Shown here piece by piece: positions 1-11,090 of a DNA stretch of 64,000 nucleotides. The stretch is from contig CAUJGJ010000444.1 of NCBI GenBank assembly GCA_963170055.1, positions 8,358,118 through 8,422,117 on the forward strand, given 5' to 3'. The stretch is from Halisarca cf. caerulea (Eukaryota; Porifera; Demospongiae; Chondrillida; Halisarcidae). Within the stretch, counting starts at the first letter, position 1; each line of letters opens with the position of its first letter. A program made the position numbers and the translations under genes. Under the pieces are notes generated by a model. It saw only the letters and a program-made list of their open reading frames with translations, made no database searches and had not been told where the DNA came from.

Positions 1-70
1 TATATATATATATATATGTATATATGCATATATATATATGCATGCATATATATACTTATATTTGTTGTAT
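1..70. repeat. (TA)n-rich microsatellite edge
   Basis: The window opens in alternating TA sequence with ATGCAT interruptions. Short reading frames here are low-complexity artefacts. Confidence 0.9.
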
Positions 71-462
71 ATATGGTTGTGGTCAACATCAAAGGGGAAA
101 GTGTGCCTATATCAAGGACAATTGCACACTTTTTTCAATGATGTCAACCACAACTGTGTTCAATCATGTATTGTCACCTTTAGCGCCCATTAATCATAAC
201 AAATCAATCTTAAACAATGAATGGACATTAGTTGAAAATAATGGAGACCATGGAGTAAGCTAGCACAAAACTTTGTTGCCAGCACACTAGATATGGCACT
301 CTTCTCATTGACTCACCAAAAGTTCTATTCGCTGCTGAGATATTACAGTGAAGGTAAACGTCTTTTGTTCTTGACAGCAGCACCATAACTTTTAGAAATC
401 GTGGTAGAGACATTCAAGGTTCACGTGTGGAATACAGGAGTTAAAAGCGATGCGTGTGAGTA

Positions 463-1619
463 CGCATGTGGAACATGTCCATAAACTTAGAATCTCAGTG
501 GAGGTGCGTATTAGAAAGAATTTCGCGACTTTAGGTGGCTTCGGGACGCAATGTCATGTGACCAGCCCGTGACATAGGAAAAATGTTACTGTGCACGTAA
601 AGATTCCAAAAAAGCCTTACACGATGTTAAAACAGCAAGATCGACAAATTGTTCCAATCAAATGGCCTTCGGCTACAGTAAATCCTAGTCTCGCGTTTCC
701 AGCCCCTTTCCGTTGACAACATCATTAAAATTCTACAAAATCTCTTAACAACATCAAGGAGAAAGAGGCTGGCTATGCGAAACTAAGTGAATCTTAAGCC
801 TTCGATCAATTTTGAACATGTCAGTACCTTTCTGGTCTGGCTTACCTAGCTTGAGTTTCTTCGATCTTTTCTCCTTCCGAAAAAACATCTTCGAAAGCGA
901 TTCGGTTCGTGTACAAGTGCGACCAAAGCAGAATTTAAAGTGCTATCCGACGGCGAAAGGTTATGTATCAAAGATCAAAGATACAAAAACAGAAGAGACT
1001 TCGTCTGTATTCCACTTCACTTTTAGGTGACGTCACTTTCAATATCATGCGACGGTCATGTGACAAAATGGCTACCAGCTAGTTCAAGGCTAGACAAAAC
1101 TTTAATGGCTGGGCGGCAGTGGGAAAAAGCCCATTGGCTTACTTTTTGCACTTATTGGCTATATTATAGGATAATAAATAACTTCCATGTTGGAGATTTT
1201 GATTCATTGCCCGATTCAGATGTTACAGGCAAAAAGGTGAGCTACAATGGTTTCAATTTGTGGTTTTCACCCTTTTTCTCTAAAACTCTTAAAGATATTT
1301 AAATCACCAACATGGAAGTTTTAGATACTTAGGTAAGGAACCTATATGCCATCATTTGTGTCCTCAGCTTTGAAGCTGCACTGCTGCCCAGCCGTTTTTA
1401 ATGTTTTTATATGTTCGGGGAGAATGCGCATACTTTCCTTAGAACAACGAAAATCCTTTCAACTTTGACATCGAACGAAAGGTAATGCAGCCATCTACAC
1501 AATGGTACTAGTTTTTAGAAGATAGCGCATATTTGTAGTAAGAAATGAAACTAGAAAGTGAAGATAAATTTTCTGATCACTGAAGCCAAACAAGTGTCAG
1601 TGGACATGTTCCACATGCG
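463..1619. mobile_element. Tip-A TIR element, copy A1 (non-autonomous)
   Basis: The two ends are inverted copies of CGCATGTGGAACATGTCC (463-480 and 1602-1619), flanked by TA on both sides. Two other copies (6826-16487, split; 18595-19332) share its interior in the same order, which defines the family. Inside, 1181-1320 holds an inverted repeat around CTTCCATGTTGG, and 1027-1034 is a perfect CRE-like TGACGTCA. No reading frame looks like a transposase, so the element is probably mobilised in trans. Superfamily is not clear because the target duplication is only about 2 bp. Confidence 0.8.
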
Positions 1620-1627
1620 TACAGAAC

Positions 1628-1807
1628 CTTTCGCTGTTTTTCTGAAGTCTCTTCGAAGCCGTCAATCTTTTTACAAGTCTTTGAAAGTACAATATTTTCA
1701 ACATTGAGGGCTTGCTTCAGAGATATCAAAGCAAACAAAGCGAGACAAAGCACCACTAAGAAACAAATTGTCAGCAACAACGAAGTGGCTTCTCGAATTA
1801 AACGCAT
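1628..1807 (-). CDS. Candidate first exon with a transmembrane segment
   Basis: Reading minus from ATG at 1807-1805, about 60 codons begin MRLIREATS and continue into a strongly hydrophobic stretch ([19 protein letters not shown]), then a charged stem ending SEKQRK. A GT follows at 1627, but GTTCTG is a weak donor, and element A1 ends eight bases beyond. The shape, a short basic tail plus one hydrophobic helix, is that of a type II membrane anchor such as Golgi glycosyltransferases use. No continuing exon was found in the 460 bases left of A1. It could be a gene start nested within the FUT8-like gene, an alternative exon, or a chance frame. I do not recognise it. Confidence 0.3.
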
Positions 1808-1827
1808 AGGGGCGCATACAACAAGTA

Positions 1828-1942
1828 AGTTACAGTACGGGCAAGTGTGCATTGGCTCTTTATTGCACTCGTTCACGGGCGCTTTGCGCCCTTGGGACTC
1901 GAGCAATAAATATGCCAATGCACACTTGCCTGTACTGTAACT
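1828..1942. repeat. 115-bp near-perfect palindrome (foldback MITE)
   Basis: The arms AGTTACAGTACGGGCAAGTG and its complement at 1923-1942 pair with one mismatch over the outer 29 bp. A second inner hairpin GGGCGCTTTGCGCCC lies at the centre. The size and structure are those of a hairpin-type miniature transposon. Confidence 0.75.
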
Positions 1943-1949
1943 ATTACAA

Positions 1950-2009
<60 letters not shown>

Positions 2010-2038
2010 CAATATATATATGCATCTATACACATATA

Positions 2039-2086
<48 letters not shown>

Positions 2087-2188
2087 TCTATATACATATA
2101 TGCATATATATATATATATGTATATAATATTATATATATACATATATATGCATACATAATATATATATGCATACATATATATATATAT
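1950..2188. repeat. (TA)n microsatellite with ATGCAT interruptions
   Basis: Alternating TA with TATATGCATCTATA interruptions. It is the left half of the array into which the Tigger-like element inserted. The long IYIYIY frames on both strands are artefacts. Confidence 0.95.
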
Positions 2189-2193
2189 GTAAA

Positions 2194-3368
2194 CAGTGGG
2201 CCCCGCTCAATTGCATACACTCTGGACCAATCCATAATATTCCTATATCCGGAATATGAATATATCAGAAATATGTTTTCTTTTAGTCGTATGCGTTTAA
2301 TACGTTCAGTACTGTGTAGTTGCCACATGTTTAGTGGATTAAATGGCGACGGAAGGCGGTAAAAGAAAGGATTTGTCACTGGAACAGAAATTGGACGTTA
2401 TCAAAGCGCTAACCCAGAAAAAGACACAAGCTGAAGTTGCAAAGGAATTTGGGATTTCTCAAAGTCAGGTGTCGCGCATACTCAAGAATAAAGAAGATAT
2501 ACAAGAGAAATTCATGAAGAATGGCAGTGTATCGCGTAAGAGACAGCGGGTTGGTAAAAGTGCAGATGTAGAAGCGGCACTTTTACAATGGTTTCAACAG
2601 ATGCGAGCTAAAGGAGCTCCAGTAAATGGGCCTCTTCTCAAGGAGAAAGCTGAGTGTTTTGAATTGTCATTGGGGTTGCAAGGGTTTGAAGCAACCAACG
2701 GTTGGTTGCATCGATGGAAAGAATGCCACAGTCTTGTGTACAAAAAGCTTCATGGTGAATCTGCTGATGCTGACCACCAGGCTGCAGACAAATGGAGAGA
2801 GATATTGCCATCTGTTGTTGAAGGTTGGTCCCCTGAAAACATATACAATTTGGATGAAACTGGTCTATATTATCGAGCAATACCTGATGGAACTTACACA
2901 ACGAAAGGAAATCATAGAAGACTTGCAAGATACAGCAGTTGTTTCTGCAGATACTGAAGAAACAGAAGAAGTGGACTATCCTGTTCCCACTACATCAGAA
3001 GTTATTGTTGCTTTAGGCACAGTACGTAAGTATTTGGATGCAAAAGGACTCACAGCGGCCCTGGACAAATTTTACTCCATTGAAGACCAGTTGTGGAAGG
3101 TTGTAGCACATTCCACACACCAAACTTCTATAACTGACTTTTTTAGACCTGCCTTTTAATGGAATCCACATGTATTCCTTTATTGATAATTTTGATGTCA
3201 ATTGTGATCTAAAAGTATGCATATAGCCAGAAAATGCAATGAACTGTTATGCGATTATCCATATGAAATTTGTATATGTAAGATATGCCCCAAAATTGGG
3301 ACTGTAGGAGATTATGCCTTTATCCAGAATATTCCTTCAAGTGTTATGCAATTAAGTGGGGCCCACTG
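2194..3368 (+). mobile_element. Tigger/pogo-like element, internally deleted
   Basis: The ends CAGTGGGCCCCGCTCAATTG (2194) and the complement of CAGTGGGCCCCACTTAATTG (ending 3368) form terminal inverted repeats. The element is bounded on both sides by (TA)n sequence, in keeping with the TA target of Tc1/mariner-pogo elements. It carries one transposase relic. At 1175 bp it is about half the usual length. Confidence 0.85.
2343..3159 (+). pseudogene. Tigger-type (CENP-B-like) transposase, internal deletion
   Basis: Residues 1-60 form a CENP-B/psq helix-turn-helix (LSLEQKLDVIKAL...EFGISQSQVSRILKNK). A second HTH_Tnp_Tc5-like domain follows (GFEATNGWLHRWKECHSL). The DDE domain starts with IYNLDETGLYYRAIP, holding the first catalytic Asp. 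At about 2910 the sequence jumps in another frame to a C-terminal tail (TEEVDYPVPTTSEVIVALG...TSITDFFRPAF) ending at 3159. The second and third catalytic Asp residues are therefore missing. This is the usual fate of a non-autonomous Tigger derivative. Confidence 0.85.
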
Positions 3369-3371
3369 TAT

Positions 3372-3430
3372 ATGCGTATATATATATACGCATATACATA
3401 TATATATACATATATGCATGCATATGTATA

Positions 3431-3488
<58 letters not shown>

Positions 3489-3511
3489 TATGCATATATA
3501 TACGCATATAC

Positions 3512-3590
<79 letters not shown>

Positions 3591-3598
3591 TATATATA
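3372..3598. repeat. (TA)n microsatellite
   Basis: The right half of the array split by the Tigger-like element, with TATACGCATATACA and TATATGCATATA variants. Confidence 0.95.
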
Positions 3599-3639
3599 TT
3601 AACGCCATCTCTAACATTCATTCTTCAAACTTGGCTTGA

Positions 3640-4335
3640 TCAACAAACTCAATTCAAGATGTGTACCATCAACAAAGATGGGGGCCTCACTCCATTCGGG
3701 GGTAGTAAGCTGAGAATGTACCGGCTAATTAAATCTGATTTTCAGGAACCTGAAACATATTTAACTAGCATCTGCAACCCCAAACTAAGACAATTGTTTA
3801 CTAAGCTTCGATCTCAGACCACAACCTGATGATTGAAATTGGACGACGCACTATACCAATTACACCTGTCTTAGAACGCAAATGCACACTATGCAGTCTA
3901 AATTCTATTGAAGATGAAGTCCACTTTTTGATTGTCTGCCCATTTTATTCCCAACCACGATCTCAACTATTCTTATTTTTAAATTGTCGTTATAGTACAT
4001 TCAAATTTCTATCTTCCCATGAAAATATATTTATGTCCTGGGCAGTAGAGACCCTGCAATCATCAATCAAACTTCACAATAATATTTCAAAAGCAACACA
4101 ACTAAGATTAGCCTATTTATTGCCACCTATTTGAGTTTGCTGTCGTTTTCTATTTGTTTTCTTTGCCTGGCACTGTACATGTCCTTTGTGTGTGTACTCT
4201 TGATGTTTCTTACCATGTTTTCCTTATTTGCCACTGTGTCCTTTAAGTGTGTACTCTTACATGATGTTTCATACCATGTGTAGTTGCTTTGTTATGATAA
4301 GATAAATACTATTGCTGAGGTCAAGGGCTGTTTTG
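3640..4335 (+). pseudogene. Non-LTR retrotransposon 3' fragment
   Basis: Two frames join to give the end of a LINE reverse transcriptase ORF: KLRMYRLIKSDFQEPETYL...KLRQLFTKLR, then SDHNLMIEIGRR...RKCTLCSLNSIEDEVHFLIV with the closing CxxC...H..C knuckle. One base is missing at about 3812, so the frame breaks between the parts. The 3' tail ends near GATAAGATAAATACTATTG. The 5' part is absent, as is common for LINE insertions. Confidence 0.7.
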
Positions 4336-4349
4336 GCTATGATAGTGAT

Positions 4350-5262
<913 letters not shown>

Positions 5263-5586
5263 TAATAATATTATATAAAAATTCATGAATAGAATTTCAC
5301 AAATCCAAACCCATTCGTGAAATTCACGAAATTAGAGTCTTGGGAAAATTTTGGACAGAAAGGTATATATGTATATAGTATTCAATATATGTATATATAT
5401 GTATATATACATATATATATAGATAGATAAATATATATATTTGTTTATTTATTACTATCTTGGTTTGAGAAAGATCAAAGTGAGAATCGGGTATGTATGG
5501 TTGTTATCACCCGGGTAATAACTACCAGGTATTAATAGAGTTAATTTGGGGACATATATAATATATGCTATAGTTATATTCCGGTA
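5263..5586. other. Intronic sequence, no gene seen
   Basis: AT-rich sequence in the left part of the FUT8-like locus. It includes small TATATGTATATA tracts and the CACCCGGGTAATAACTACCA segment that recurs near 27500. No exon of the fucosyltransferase was found here. Confidence 0.6.
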
Positions 5587-5655
5587 CGAGCATGATATCC
5601 AGGTTATCTCCCAAGACCGAGGCAAAGCCAAGGTCGCAGGCGATGACTTCAATAT
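5587..5655. repeat. Dispersed palindromic repeat
   Basis: GATATCCAGGTTATCTCCCA pairs imperfectly with the complement of the GGTCGCAGGCGATGACTTCA side. A related, better-paired copy lies at 27301-27363. It is a short hairpin-forming dispersed repeat of unknown class. Confidence 0.6.
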
Positions 5656-5670
5656 GAACTGAATTGCCAA

Positions 5671-5758
5671 ATAACTATTTTGCAGATAATTCTGTCCATA
5701 ACTATTTTGCAGATAATTCTGTCCATAACTATTTTGCAGATAATTCTGTCTATAACTA
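5671..5758. repeat. 27-bp tandem repeat, about 3.2 copies
   Basis: The unit starting TAACTATTTTGCAGATAATT is repeated head to tail, with a single change in the last copy. Confidence 0.9.
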
Positions 5759-5861
5759 TAACAGCTTGGACATGTGCACATATGCAGGGCAGTAGCAGGG
5801 GGTACAAATACACCTTATAAGTTGGTATTTAATTGTACATACTGCAAACTATCAAGCATAC

Positions 5862-6082
5862 CCAACATATGGCTTGGTAATACCCAAGCTCTTCTTCTTG
5901 TTAGAAATAAACTCTTTAACTTCATTATTCGGCCTCATCAAATAGGAAAGAAACTGCCCTGCAAACCATACAAAGGGCTTCTCATGAAATGCAAAGATCC
6001 TATCAGCAAATTCTCTGGGAACAGATTGAGGGAGGTAAATTGGCTTTGGACTCATATATTGAAGTTCGGTTACTAAAACAAT
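5862..6082 (-). CDS. FUT8: FUT8-like alpha-1,6-fucosyltransferase, catalytic exon
   Basis: This minus-strand exon of 221 nt follows acceptor TTTTACAG and ends at donor GG|GTATGC, phase 0 in and phase 2 out. It encodes IVLVTELQYMSPKPIYLP, then a stretch with FADRIF...FVWFAGQFLSYLMRP and ends KKSLGITKPYVG. This matches, in order, the human FUT8 segment running from the VVELPIV region through YLPLAVP and the WWVSQFVKYLIRP helix to the residue just before HVRRTDK. FUT8 adds the core fucose to N-glycans in the Golgi lumen. The next exon, with the GDP-fucose-binding arginines, was not found to the left and should lie outside the window. Confidence 0.85.
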
Positions 6083-6163
6083 CTGTAAAATGTAGAATAC
6101 GAGTGGTGGGTAGTAAATGCATCACAGAATATGCCAAAATTACACCAACCACGTAATACACAC

Positions 6164-6276
6164 CTGGTGGCTGCTGTGATCTGCACTCCACGGAGTAGCT
6201 CCTTCAGCACTTATACATGTATTACTAACTGGAAGGAAAGCTCCCTCCCAGCCCTTTTCTTTGGAATATATCCAAC
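6164..6276 (-). CDS. FUT8: FUT8-like exon (GWETVF..PVS.TC region)
   Basis: 113 nt between acceptor TTTGCACCTAAG and donor CAG|GTGTGT. With one base from the previous exon it reads GWIYSKEKGWEGAFLPVSNT, then CISAEGATPWSADHSSHQ. This aligns with the human FUT8 stretch NWRY..GGWETVFRPVSETC through GHWSG. Phase 1 in and phase 0 out fit the exons at 20348-20537 and 5862-6082. The intron between it and the upstream exon is 14 kb and holds the nested transposons. Confidence 0.85.
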
Positions 6277-6336
6277 CTTAGGTGCAAACAAAGAATATGT
6301 ACAGGTACAGTGCTTTTAAAATGAAATTTGGATGTT

Positions 6337-6425
6337 TGCATGTGGGGCATGTTCAATTTTGTTATCATAATGTTCCTTAGTTTGCATAGTGATAAAATGT
6401 CAGTTTTCATTGCCTATAAAAAATT
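6337..6425 (+). mobile_element. Tip-B element, truncated copy (B3)
   Basis: Starts GCATGTGGGGCATGTTC and continues with TTAGTTTGCATAGTGATAAA, matching the first 80 bases of B1 (18298). The rest is missing. Confidence 0.6.
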
Positions 6426-6702
6426 AGTTAGGCAGTTATCTCATAATTCAGCCCTCTACTAAACTCTGGAAAGCCCTGAACGAAACGGAATGCACATATT
6501 TTCTGAAACAGTTAAGCAATGCTTCATCCTTTATTGCATATATATATTCTTCAACTAACGTTTCGACCTTGGTTGGCCAAGTCCTTCAACTTGCAAACAT
6601 TTTATCACAGTACTAGTCGGTGAGTGTACGTTCTTCTTGAAAGTACATACATGTGTGACTTTTGAGACATTATTATTAACCTTTATGTATTGTACAAAGC
6701 TT
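6426..6702. other. Intronic sequence with Penelope/LINE-like tail motif
   Basis: No exon seen. Read minus, 6595-6555 contains TTGAAGGACTTGGCC, then AACCAAGGTCGAAACGTT. That is a tail motif common near the ends of Penelope-like or LINE elements and faintly like a hammerhead core. Confidence 0.4.
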
Positions 6703-6780
6703 TGTGTATGTGTGTGTACGTGTGTGTGTGTGCGCGCACGTGTGCGCGTGTGTGTGTGTGTGTGTGTGCGTGTGTGTATA
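6703..6780. repeat. (GT)n microsatellite with CG interruptions
   Basis: TGTGTGTG tract broken by GCGCGCACGTGTGCGCG. Confidence 0.95.
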
Positions 6781-7623
6781 GTGCAAGACACCATAAGAGG
6801 CCAATGCACATACCTTTCAACAAAACGCATGTGGGACATGTCCGTTAGCTTAGAATTTCAGCGGAGGTGTCTAATAGAAGGAATTTCACAACCTTAACTG
6901 GCTTCGTGATACAATGTCATGTGACCAGGCCATGTCTTTGTTAAAAGATTTTGATGTAAAGAATTCAAAACAGCCCTACATGATGTTCAAAATGTCAAAG
7001 ATTGACTCGCTCGAGGCCTCAAGCCTTTGCCTCCGATGAATCTTAGTTTCGCTTCGCCAGCCTCTTTCCCTTGATGTTCGTAAAGGAATAACAGAAAGGG
7101 CTAGCGATGCAAAACTAAGTGAATCAAAAGACAAATTGTAATTTAAACACGTCAGTAAAAGTCTGGGTTACTGCGCTTACCAGATTAAAGGTTCTTCGGG
7201 CTTCTTTCCTTCAGAAAAACATTGTCTTTAATCTTTGATTACTTTTAGTGCGCATGTGAAATTGCAGCACCAAAATTTAGAAGTTTTCCATCTTTCTCGG
7301 CACAGTAAGAATACATATCAATGACGAAAAGGTACGAAATGAAAGGACTTAGTCTGAGAATAGGGAAATTATGCCTCTATTCCACTTTACTAGTGATACC
7401 TTTAGGTGATGTAGGGTAGCTACGCCATATCCTGGCCACCGCCAATACTGGGACAAAAAAAGTATAAGGCCATTGTGTTATCTCGGATAAACTAACTTAC
7501 AAATATATACCGTATCTATCGAAGACCCAAGGTAGCCCACCAAAAGTTTACGTACTTCGATTCTCATTCGCGCGTCGCTTTCTTGAGAAATCCTGCAATG
7601 ATGACATCGATGCGAACTTACGA

Positions 7624-7631
7624 TGACGTCA
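7624..7631. promoter_or_regulatory. CRE-like TGACGTCA in pogo promoter
   Basis: A perfect palindromic CRE 250 bp before the pogo ATG, followed by a TTACGTCA half-site at about 7661. The same sites are conserved in copy B at 38841. A regulatory role is inferred. Confidence 0.5.
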
Positions 7632-7880
7632 CACATGCATAATACTTGCGGTTTTAATAATTACGTCATCTCTAAAAGCGTGCCAAATATTTTCGAAACG
7701 CCCTTTGAACTCGCGGAAAGTGGTTTTGGAAAGGTTGACATTTACAGAAAACAGCTGTAATAATCAAAACATTGAATCATTACAAACAGGTAAGCTATAC
7801 TAGATTAAGCTTAGCTAGTACATTGTCCAATTCCCAGCCACTTTCAGTCAAACAGCATTTCTGCTTGTAGCTGCAACAGC

Positions 7881-9882
7881 ATGGCTTCTTCCAGCAACCG
7901 AGAGCATAAGTGGAATCAAGGTGACCTACAGGCAGCTGTAGATCAGGTCTCTAGTGGAAAGCTGTCTTTGAGAAAGGCATCTGCTCTTTACGGCATCCCC
8001 AAGAGTACTCTTGGAGATTATGCATCAGGGAAAAGAGAGATTGGTTCCACCCGAGGCCCACCGACCATCTTGACAGCAGCTGAAGAGAAGAAGTTAGCAG
8101 ACTGGGCATTGGAGATGTCACGGATTGGCTATGGAAGAACAAAGTGGCAGTGCAGCAGATTGTAGCAGCTGATAAGAGGCCCACCCCATTTACAGATGGA
8201 CGTCCAGGAAATAAATGGTGGTTGGGATTCCTCAAGCGACATGAGACCTTGACAATGAGGATGCCAGAGAATCTTGATTCCTACCGAGCTACAGCATGCA
8301 CTAAGGAGAGGCTAAGCAAATGGTACGATGACTTTAGGCAATTTCTGGACCTTCATGACATCAGAGATGATCCCAGAAAGTTTTGGAATGCTGACGAGAG
8401 TGGCTTTTCCCTTTGTCCAAAAAGTGGGAAAGTATTGGCCGAAAAGAACGTACGTGACCTGTATGCTGTAGCTGGTAATGGCAAGGAGCAAATAACAACT
8501 CTCTGTGCTGGGTCAGCTGCTGGTGAAGTAATCCCCCCTATGCATATTTTTGCAGGGTAGCGTTTTGCATACAACCCTTTGGATGGAGGGGTCCCTGGTG
8601 CATATTTTGGGAAGTCTGCTACAGGATGGATTGACATGGCTGGCTTGCAAATCACTTCGCACGGAATGTTACCATTCGTCCAGTTGTACTGTTAGTTGAT
8701 GGCCACAAGTCCCACATAAATCTGGAAATTTCCAAGTTTTGCCAAGAAAATGGCATCTTTTTGTACTGCCTCCCTCCCCATTCCTCCCACATAACTCAAC
8801 CACTGGATGTGGGATTCTTTAAGCCTCTGAAAGATGCATGGAAGAAAGAGTGTGAGAGATACAAGCTAGCCAATCCAGGCCACTTTGTCAGCAAACAAAG
8901 CTTTGCCAGGGTGTTCAAGGATGCATGGCTGCATGCTGCACAGCCAATCATTCTAATGAATGCTTTTAAAGGTGCTGGTATTTATCCACTGGATTTCAGC
9001 CATATTCGTGACAGTCGATTTGCACCATCCAAAGTGTATCAGCTAGACACTTGTGGTGATAATAGCAATCTTTCTGATAGCCTACATCCATCCAGTGTTG
9101 CACCACAACCATCCAGTAGCACTGCTCTTGCAGAGCTGGAATCTGTCATCGGCCCAGAAGTACTGGACAAGTACAGGACAAGGTATGAAGAGGGGTATGA
9201 TTTGGAAATTGATGCTGTTTATACCGTGTGGAAGAGACTGAAGAATCTTCAATGTGGACCGCCTCTTCAACCATCATCCAGTACATCTGTCATGGATGAT
9301 GCCATCCCTCCTGTCACAAAGCCATCATCCAGTGTGCTAGTGCCTGAGCCAGCCATTACCATCACTGTAACACCCAGCAGAGCTACCACTGTGTCTATCT
9401 CTTCCACGATAGATGACATTCTTGTCTTTCCAAAGAAAGCAGCTCAAGGCCACAACAAACGAAAAGTCAGTGAAATGCCAAGACATCTTTCAGGCAATCA
9501 AATGATAGCTTTGCTTGAAGCAAAAGAGAGAGGGAAGCAAGAAGAAGAAGAAAAGAAAGCTCAAAGGAAGGCAGAACGTGAAGAAAAGAAAAGGAAAACA
9601 GAAGAGGAAAGGGAAAAGAAAAAGAATGAAAAGTTAAAGAAGCAGACTGGAGAAAAGGTACCAACTGTACAGGGAAAGAAAGGGCAAAAGGGAAGAAGGG
9701 AAGCGAAGGAAGACTCAGTAAAGCACATTGAAGACAATGACAAATGCCTCACATGCCAGACAGATGATGATGGCACCTGGATAAGATGCGACGAGTGTTT
9801 TGGGTGGCATCACAAAGTTTGCGTAGGCCTCTCCATTGGATCGCGCGTTGGAAACATCCACTGGAAATGTCCAAACTGTTAA
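7881..9882 (+). pseudogene. pogo transposase with C-terminal PHD finger, broken copy
   Basis: The gene encodes an N-terminal psq-type HTH (LRKASALYGIPKSTLGDYAS), a DDD nuclease domain and a C-terminal PHD finger. Against copy B it has a 13-nt deletion after 8144 and a C-to-T change creating a TAG at 8558-8560. A second deletion of 13 nt falls at about 8636, and 9 nt of the KGK repeat near 9680 are missing. Each 13-nt loss shifts frame, so no active protein can be made. The arithmetic agrees: 2002 + 13 + 13 + 9 = 2037 nt, the undisturbed frame length seen in copy B. Confidence 0.92.
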
Positions 9883-10210
9883 TTTTCATACCTACGTCGT
9901 TTTCTTGTGTAGCTCTGTGTCCGCTTGTGCATATCTTTGTGTTTTGCAGCTTGAAACTATAAATATAGCCTCAGAAAAACTTCCGTCCAACTAATGGAAA
10001 AATGGCCCAGATTGGGACAAGATGAAGGGGTCCTTTTAAAGTAGACTGATAAGCGCTTCAAAACAAATTGAGCTTGGTCACTCTAAGGTATCGTTCACCG
10101 ATAGTTCTCCATCCTCTCAGCCATTTGGTTGATACGAAAGCGTTCAGTTTCACCTGAGTTACACGATTTTTACGCTTAGGTGTCCCGGATATGGTCCGTA
10201 TACCCTAACT

Positions 10211-10673
10211 TAGGGGGGACAAAATGAAAATTCAACGTCTACGGATTCCGTTCAAAATTGGCACAAGGGTGTATCTTGATGAACCTTACTTGCATCTATT
10301 CCGATGGTGGAATTCCTTTCTTATCCGTCAAATCATTGACGAAAAACCGCCATTTTGACCTACTCCCGCTGAAACAAGCCATGGTAAAATGGACACAATG
10401 GTATCGCTTCAGCCACAATGCTACACACAAACAACACTTTAGAATGGCTATCTGACTACGTTGTTTGGAAACCAAAAGTTGCTTTGGTCGCCGATTTTTT
10501 GTGGACTTTCTGTCAAATGACCACTTGCGTAACGCACATAACAGAGCACTACACTTTGGAGATAAAGACGCCAGAAATTGTAGTAATGCGATCAGATTAA
10601 GTGGTATAGTACCTACCTTCGGCCAAGAAACGATACGCCTCCGTCGTCTTAAACCAGCTGGGTAAACAGCATT
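10211..10673 (+). repeat. Left terminal inverted repeat of the 5.7-kb element
   Basis: Nearly identical to the reverse complement of 15435-15897. Similarity fades after AACCAGCTGGGTAAACAGCA. Short frames in the two arms are mirror copies and not taken as genes. Confidence 0.9.
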
Positions 10674-11090
10674 TCGATCGTCGAGTACACCAAAACATTT
10701 TAGGTCCTACGTGGAAGCAGATAAAACCACCTTGATGCATCAAGAGAGGATGATTATAATGGAGATTGTAGATGATAGCGATTCTTATTAAGTGCTAACA
10801 TAAAATCGAAGGGAAGGTGCAGGCATAGAAATTCAAGTTGCCATATTAATGTATTGCGCAAGCACCTCACCCAGTCACGTGCCTGTCTGTGAAGAATTTC
10901 CACGGTAGAAGTACGTATCAACGTGGATTCGAATATGATGAGGTGATGTTTGTGTATGTATATTCTGTTATTCAGATTAACTTTCATATATTAATCACAA
11001 TAACGATGTTATAACGCTGTATTCTTAGTCTAAACTTGAGCCATGCAGTGAATTGAGCACTGACTGAATAGCCTAGGCTGGCCTGGTAAG

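Larger units (their letters stand above)
7414..10205 (+). mobile_element. pogo-PHD transposon, copy A (defective)
   Basis: The element runs from GGGTAGCTACGCCATATCCT to GGATATGGTCCGTATACCC and is flanked by TA (7412-7413, 10206-10207), the Tc1/mariner-pogo target duplication. The terminal repeats pair imperfectly. It is almost identical to copy B at 38631-41533, so both moved recently. Its coding region is broken. Confidence 0.92.

Noticed and set aside
228..413. Possible FUT8 C-terminal exon or 18-nt microexon at the left edge
   Set aside because: None of the minus frames gives the HVRRTDK or later FUT8 motifs. The microexon CAGCGAATAGAACTTTTG has AG/GT bounds but nothing else.
8761..9882. 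373-aa ORF as a separate PHD-finger gene
   Set aside because: It is the last part of the broken pogo transposase. Copy B shows the continuous order.
10258..10665. Three small ORFs duplicated at 15443-15850
   Set aside because: They are mirror copies in the two terminal inverted repeats. No family match, and the real gene lies between.
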